Under the pieces are notes generated by a model, which saw only the letters and a program-made list of their open reading frames with translations, made no database searches and was not told where the DNA came from. Positions 62,887 to 64,000 of a stretch of DNA of 64,000 nucleotides are shown in pieces; the first letter of the stretch is position 1, and every line of letters begins with the position of its first letter. The translations under genes and the position numbers were made by a program. The stretch is from JAOSJL01 sp963704035 (GTDB taxonomy: Bacteria; Actinomycetota; Acidimicrobiia; IMCC26256; JAOSJL01). The stretch spans positions 1,302,001-1,366,000 of the forward strand of contig CAVPGR010000004.1 in NCBI GenBank assembly GCA_963704035.1, in the 5' to 3' direction.

Positions 62887-63176
62887 ACCGCGAAGCGCGC
62901 AGCATCATCCGCGAACCGGTCGTGTCCGAGAAGTCGTACGCGGCCTTCGACCGCAACGTCTACACATTCAACGTGGCTCCCGACGCCAACAAGGTGGAGA
63001 TCGCCCAGGCGATCGAAACGATCTTCGGCGTGCGCGTCACGAAAGTGAACACGATCAACCGTCGCGGCAAGAAGATCCGCGACCGTCGCACCGGAACGTT
63101 CGGGCAGCGCAGTTCGCAAAAGCGCGCCATCGTGTCGCTCGCCGAGGGCGACTCCATCGAGATCTTCGGAGGCTGA
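62883..63176 (+). CDS. rplW: 50S ribosomal protein L23
   Basis: The 97-residue product lies at the exit tunnel and docks signal recognition particle and trigger factor. Signatures are IIREPVVSEKSYAAFDRNVY, VEIAQAIETIFGVRV and VNTINRRGKKI. ATG 62883 overlaps the corrected rplD stop. The length is normal, which argues against a functional fusion with L4. Confidence 0.94.
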   Translation: MNREARSIIREPVVSEKSYAAFDRNVYTFNVAPDANKVEIAQAIETIFGVRVTKVNTINRRGKKIRDRRTGTFGQRSSQKRAIVSLAEGDSIEIFGG

Positions 63177-63178
63177 GG

Positions 63179-64000
63179 ATGCCACCGCGCAAGCGCAAGC
63201 CGACGAGTCCCGGTCGCCGTTTCCAGACGGCCGCCGACTTCTCCGAGCTCACGCGCTCGGAGCCCGAGAAATCGCTCACGAAGTCGAAGAAGCGCACCGG
63301 TGGCCGCAACTCCTACGGCCGAATCACGTCGCGTCACCGCGGCGGAGGCCACAAGCGCAAGTACCGCGAGATCGACTTCAAGCGCGACAAGGACGGCGTG
63401 CCCGCCCGTGTGGCGAGCATCGAGTACGACCCCAACCGCAACGCACGTATCGCCCTTCTGCACTACCGCGACGGCGAGAAGCGCTACATCCTCGCCCCGG
63501 TGGGCCTCGCGGTCGACGACGTGCTCCAGAACGGTCACGGAGCCGAGATCCGCGTCGGCAACGCCATGCCGCTGCGCTACATCCCGGTCGGTACCACCGT
63601 CCACAACGTCGAGCTGAAGCCCGGAGCGGGTGGCAAGCTCGGTCGCGGTGCGGGGTCGGCGATCCAGCTCGTGGCCAAGGAGGGGAACTGGGCCACCTTG
63701 CGCCTCCCCTCCACCGAGATGCGCCGCGTCCCCATCGACGCCCGAGGCTCGATCGGACAGGTCGGCAACGTCGACGCCGAGTTGGTGTCGGTCGGGAAGG
63801 CGGGACGAAGCCGTTGGAAGGGCAAGCGCCCGCAGTCACGTGGTGTGGCCATGAACCCCGTCGACCACCCCCTCGGTGGCGGAGAGGGCAAGAGCTCCGG
63901 CGGACGCCACCCGGTGTCGCCGTGGGGCAAGCCCGAGGGCCGCACACGCAAGAAGAACAAGAAGTCGAACGAGCAGATCGTGCGACGCCGCCGCGGACGC
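63179..64000 (+). CDS. rplB: 50S ribosomal protein L2, 3' end cut by window
   Basis: The first 274 residues are present, against about 275-280 for the family, so only the last few are missing. Signatures are GRNSYGRITSRHRGGGHKRK, IPVGTTVHNVELKPGAGGKL and the peptidyl-transferase histidine region AMNPVDHPLGGGEGKSSGGRH (shown as two adjoining parts in the protein). ATG 63179 follows GGAGGCTGAGG. No stop codon occurs before the window edge. Confidence 0.95.
   Translation, partial: MPPRKRKPTSPGRRFQTAADFSELTRSEPEKSLTKSKKRTGGRNSYGRITSRHRGGGHKRKYREIDFKRDKDGVPARVASIEYDPNRNARIALLHYRDGEKRYILAPVGLAVDDVLQNGHGAEIRVGNAMPLRYIPVGTTVHNVELKPGAGGKLGRGAGSAIQLVAKEGNWATLRLPSTEMRRVPIDARGSIGQVGNVDAELVSVGKAGRSRWKGKRPQSRGVAMNPVDHPLGGGEGKSSGGRHPVSPWGKPEGRTRKKNKKSNEQIVRRRRGR

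Noticed and set aside
62160..63176. A fused L4-L23 ribosomal protein
   Set aside because: The joint is a 9-bp repeat with two shortened units. Correction restores separate genes with the usual ATGA overlap.

Overview
The window is a high-G+C chromosome segment of a Gram-positive-type actinobacterium. I infer Actinomycetota, probably class Acidimicrobiia. The basis is the DUF222/13E12 HNH gene, an actinobacterial-type SOS box, many GTG starts, leaderless-looking promoters and an ECF sigma/anti-sigma pair. No rRNA, CRISPR array, transposase, integrase or prophage was seen. No gene-free stretch exceeds 300 bases.

Layout. (1) 14-1963: a small membrane protein diverges from a geranylgeranyl-reductase-type flavoprotein. 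(2) 2013-17447: a complete 14-gene complex I operon, nuoABCDEFGHIJKLMN, with stop/start overlaps at most joints. (3) 17461-19005: an acyl-CoA synthetase-like gene on the minus strand. (4) 19090-29235: a second complex I operon with only 11 subunits (nuoABCDHIJKLMN). It lacks the NADH-oxidising E, F and G subunits, as in cyanobacterial NDH-1 and archaeal Fpo-type enzymes. A MidA/NDUFAF7-type methyltransferase follows it. (5) 30436-33496: acetyl-CoA synthetase, a HAD-type phosphatase and a secreted protein. (6) 33521-39163: a mostly minus-strand accessory block with an SOS-controlled DUF222 HNH protein, a nucleotidyltransferase/HTH pair with its own operator, an FMN-dependent hydroxyacid dehydrogenase, YajQ, tRNA-Tyr, a lipoprotein and a Bar/PAT-type acetyltransferase. 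(7) 39233-53467: the translation/transcription cluster tRNA-Thr, tRNA-Met, tuf, rpmG, ECF sigma/anti-sigma, tRNA-Trp, secE, nusG, rplK, rplA, rplJ, rplL, rpoB, rpoC. (8) 53509-55502: an aquaporin and a Fic protein between rpoC and rpsL. (9) 55621-64000: rpsL, rpsG, fusA, a second tuf, rpsJ, then an inverted two-gene nucleotidyltransferase module, then rplC, rplD, rplW and rplB, which is cut by the window edge.

Most of the DNA serves respiration (two complex I versions, a candidate quinone or prenyl reductase, a candidate complex I assembly factor) and gene expression. The accessory genes look like toxin-antitoxin or defence-type modules, and two of them sit inside normally uninterrupted ribosomal operons.

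Data quality. At least fifteen genes carry single-base indels that break the frame, including both copies of EF-Tu, which cannot be lost. I therefore read these as errors in the sequence and annotate the full genes across them. The two attractive exceptions, an rplD-rplW fusion and a long NusG tail, are also best explained this way.
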